A stretch of 64,000 nt of DNA from Pseudocitrobacter faecalis (GTDB lineage: Bacteria > Pseudomonadota > Gammaproteobacteria > Enterobacterales > Enterobacteriaceae), in assembly GCA_003315335.1 (NCBI GenBank), contig QNRL01000004.1, forward strand, positions 310,001 to 374,000, given 5' to 3'. The notes under the pieces were generated by a model. It ran no database searches. It was not told where the DNA came from and worked only from the letters and a program-made list of their open reading frames with translations. The position numbers and the translations under genes are program-made. Of the stretch, positions 62,008 to 64,000 are shown one piece after another; position 1 is the stretch's first letter, and each line of letters begins with the position of its first letter.

Positions 62008-63138
62008 ATGAAAGTTAAAGTACTGTCCCTCCTGGTACCAGCTCTGCTGGTAGCGGGCGCAGCAAATGCGGCTGAAATTTATAACAAAGACGGCAACAAA
62101 TTAGATCTGTACGGTAAAATCGCTGGTCTGCACTACTTCTCCGATGACAACAGCGTAGATGGCGACCAGACCTACATGCGTATCGGCGTTAAAGGCGAAA
62201 CTCAGATCCAGGACCAGCTGACCGGTTACGGCCAGTGGGAATACAACGTTCAGGCGAACAACACTGAATCTACCAGCGATCAGGCGTGGACTCGTCTGGC
62301 ATTCGCCGGTCTGCGTTTCGGTGATGCAGGTTCCTTCGACTACGGTCGTAACTACGGCGTTGTTTACGACATCACTTCCTGGACCGACGTTCTGCCGGAA
62401 TTCGGCGGCGACACCTACGGTTCTGACAACTTCCTGCAGCAGCGTGCTAACGGCGTTGCAACCTACCGCAACTCTGACTTCTTCGGTCTGGTTGATGGCC
62501 TGAACTTTGCTCTGCAGTATCAAGGTAAAAACGGTAGCGTAAGTGGCGAAGGCACTGGCCCAACCAACAATGGCCGTGGTGCTCTGAAACAGAACGGTGA
62601 TGGCTTCGGCGGTTCTCTGTCTTATGACATCGGCGAAGGCTTCAGCGTTGGTGCGGCAGTTGCTAGCTCTAAACGTACTGATGAGCAGAACAACCTTCAG
62701 TATGGTAGTGGCGACAAAGCGACTACCTACACTGGTGGTCTGAAATATGATGCGAACAACATTTACCTGGCTGCGCAGTACACCCAGGCTTACAATGCAA
62801 CTCGCTTCAGCGGTAACGGCAATGCTGACGCTATCAGCGGTTTTGCTGAGAAAGCGCAGAACTTTGAAGTTGTTGCTCAGTACCAGTTCGACTTCGGTCT
62901 GCGTCCGTCCGTTGCTTATCTGCAGTCCAAAGGTAAAGACATCAACAATGGTGTTCGCAACTTCGGCGACCAGGATCTGGTTAAATATGTTGATGTTGGT
63001 GCGACCTACTACTTCAACAAAAACATGTCTACCTATGTTGATTACAAAATCAACCTGCTGGATGACAATGAATTCACCCGTCGCGCCGGCATCTCTACTG
63101 ATGACGTCGTAGCACTGGGTCTGGTTTACCAGTTCTAA
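62008..63138 (+). CDS. ompC: Outer-membrane porin OmpC
   Basis: This 376-residue protein has a 21-residue signal peptide ending ANA, and mature [16 protein letters not shown]. It is a trimeric 16-stranded general porin for cations and small solutes. The constriction loop L3 contains the PEFGGD motif at 130-135, and the terminal residue is Phe (GLVYQF) for Bam recognition. Codon use is strongly biased, as in highly expressed genes. Variable external loops differ from E. coli, for example [14 protein letters not shown]. It is controlled by OmpR/EnvZ and flanked by micF. Confidence 0.97.
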   Translation: MKVKVLSLLVPALLVAGAANAAEIYNKDGNKLDLYGKIAGLHYFSDDNSVDGDQTYMRIGVKGETQIQDQLTGYGQWEYNVQANNTESTSDQAWTRLAFAGLRFGDAGSFDYGRNYGVVYDITSWTDVLPEFGGDTYGSDNFLQQRANGVATYRNSDFFGLVDGLNFALQYQGKNGSVSGEGTGPTNNGRGALKQNGDGFGGSLSYDIGEGFSVGAAVASSKRTDEQNNLQYGSGDKATTYTGGLKYDANNIYLAAQYTQAYNATRFSGNGNADAISGFAEKAQNFEVVAQYQFDFGLRPSVAYLQSKGKDINNGVRNFGDQDLVKYVDVGATYYFNKNMSTYVDYKINLLDDNEFTRRAGISTDDVVALGLVYQF

Positions 63139-63156
63139 TCGACTGCAAACCGACAA

Positions 63157-63183
63157 AAAAGGAGCCGAAAGGCTCCTTTTTTT
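63157..63183 (+). terminator. ompC terminator
   Basis: AAAAGGAGCC-gaaa-GGCTCCTTTT with a stable GNRA-type loop and a T-run. Confidence 0.93.
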
Positions 63184-63242
63184 ATGCCCTGTTTAGATGA
63201 ATTGGTGTACTCTTGCGCGCATTGCAGGAGAAATAATAACGG

Positions 63243-64000
63243 ATGGAAATGAATATTTTACGTGCGGCCCTGGTGAGCGCCGCGTTACTTCTGGCTGGCT
63301 GCGATAATGCCAGCACCTCCACATCGCCAACCCAAACCGCAACGGTGCTCGAAGGTAAAACCATGGGTACCTTCTGGCGCGTGAGCGTGGTGGATATCGA
63401 CAAAAAACGTGCCGATGAACTACGCGAAAAAATTCAGACGCAGCTTGATGGCGACGACCAGCTACTCTCTACGTGGAAAAACGATTCCGCGCTGATGCGC
63501 TTTAATCTCTCATCCAGTACCGCGCCGTGGCCAGTTACCGAAGCCATGGCGGATATCGTCACCGAATCTCTGCGCATTGGGCAAAAAACCCAGGGTGCGA
63601 TGGATGTGACCGTCGGCCCGTTGGTCAATCTGTGGGGCTTCGGCCCGGATAAACAGCCTGTCAGCACGCCGACGCAGGAACAAATCGATACGGCAAAAGC
63701 CAAAACTGGCTTGCAGCATCTGACGGTCATTAACACCGCAGGTCGCCAGTATCTGCAAAAGGATCTCCCGGAACTCTATGTCGATCTGTCGACCGTTGGC
63801 GAAGGCTATGCGGCGGATCATCTTGCGCGCCTGATGGGGCAGGAGGGGATCTCACGCTATCTGGTGTCTGTTGGTGGTGCGCTCTCCAGCCGCGGCATGA
63901 ATGCGGAAGGCCGCCCATGGCGCGTGGCGATTCAAAAACCGACGGACAAAGAGAACGCCGTCCAGGCGATTGTCGATATCAACGGTCATGGGATCAGCAC
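63243..64000 (+). CDS. apbE: FAD:protein FMN transferase ApbE (partial, 5' part)
   Basis: The gene runs off the right edge; 252 codons are visible. The N-terminus is a lipoprotein signal with lipobox LLAGC (Cys at residue 20). The ApbE domain begins at TVLEGKTMGTFWRV and includes MDVTVGPLVNLWGFGP, YVDLSTVGEGYAAD and YLVSVGGALSSRG, which form the FAD site. The enzyme attaches FMN covalently to threonines of Rnf/Nqr-type subunits in the periplasm. It starts about 60 bases after the ompC terminator with its own weak ribosome-binding site. Confidence 0.96.
   Translation, partial: MEMNILRAALVSAALLLAGCDNASTSTSPTQTATVLEGKTMGTFWRVSVVDIDKKRADELREKIQTQLDGDDQLLSTWKNDSALMRFNLSSSTAPWPVTEAMADIVTESLRIGQKTQGAMDVTVGPLVNLWGFGPDKQPVSTPTQEQIDTAKAKTGLQHLTVINTAGRQYLQKDLPELYVDLSTVGEGYAADHLARLMGQEGISRYLVSVGGALSSRGMNAEGRPWRVAIQKPTDKENAVQAIVDINGHGIS

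Noticed and set aside
62101..63156. 351-codon minus-strand frame opposite ompC
   Set aside because: Arises from the strong codon bias of ompC; no domain, and it ends in the ompC terminator.

Overview
The window is a stretch of enterobacterial core chromosome. Nearly every gene is an ortholog of an Escherichia coli K-12 gene, with matching lengths, motifs, overlaps and order, running from yfcH/folX to ompC/apbE. I recognise the family Enterobacteriaceae with confidence. The genus is not resolved: loci present in E. coli are missing at several junctions, and the intercistronic repeats differ, so the source is probably not E. coli itself (something like Enterobacter, Kosakonia, Leclercia or a relative is my guess). 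There is no prophage, insertion sequence, transposon, tRNA, rRNA or CRISPR array in the window.

Layout. 1-3274: small redox and phosphate enzymes (yfcH partial, folX, yfcG, yfcF, yfcE, yfcD). 3373-6795: acetate overflow operon ackA-pta on the minus strand. 7133-12702: yfbV, yfbU, hxpA, yfbS, then yfbR and alaA on minus. 13633-14574: the LysR regulator lrhA behind a 930-base gene-free leader. 15204-30317: the complete 13-gene nuo operon for NADH dehydrogenase I, with nuoC and nuoD fused. 30431-30764: two small unknown ORFs, the first apparently frameshifted. 30799-32580: rbn, elaA, elaB. 32667-39673: the menaquinone operon menFDHBCE. 39882-41717: yfaZ and the CinA-like yfaY, followed by a five-copy 94-base REP/BIME array. 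42195-46256: anaerobic glycerol-3-phosphate dehydrogenase glpACB. 46469-51099: inaA, then the class Ia ribonucleotide reductase operon nrdAB-yfaE with DnaA and NrdR boxes. 51320-54843: ubiG and gyrA, divergent. 54965-61198: the Rcs phosphorelay (rcsC convergent with rcsDB). 61587-63138: the MicF small RNA and the osmoporin ompC with its three OmpR sites. 63243-64000: the 5' part of apbE.

How the genes work together. Much of the window serves respiration and the aerobic/anaerobic switch: Nuo feeds electrons from NADH into quinones, Men makes menaquinone, UbiG makes ubiquinone, GlpACB feeds glycerol-3-phosphate electrons into menaquinone, and AckA-Pta takes acetyl-CoA overflow. The second theme is envelope sensing: RcsC, RcsD and RcsB, OmpC, MicF, LrhA and the ApbE lipoprotein.

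I did not find an undescribed multi-gene system. The items most worth a second look are non-coding or very small: a composite palindromic repeat found in two operon-internal gaps (nuoF|nuoG and nrdA|nrdB), the five-unit 94-base array, a frameshifted mini-operon between nuoN and rbn, a candidate RcsB box just upstream of rcsD, two very short ORFs with strong Shine-Dalgarno sequences in the lrhA and nuo leaders, and the absence of glpTQ, arn/pmrD and the yfbM-yfbP/elaD block from their E. coli positions.
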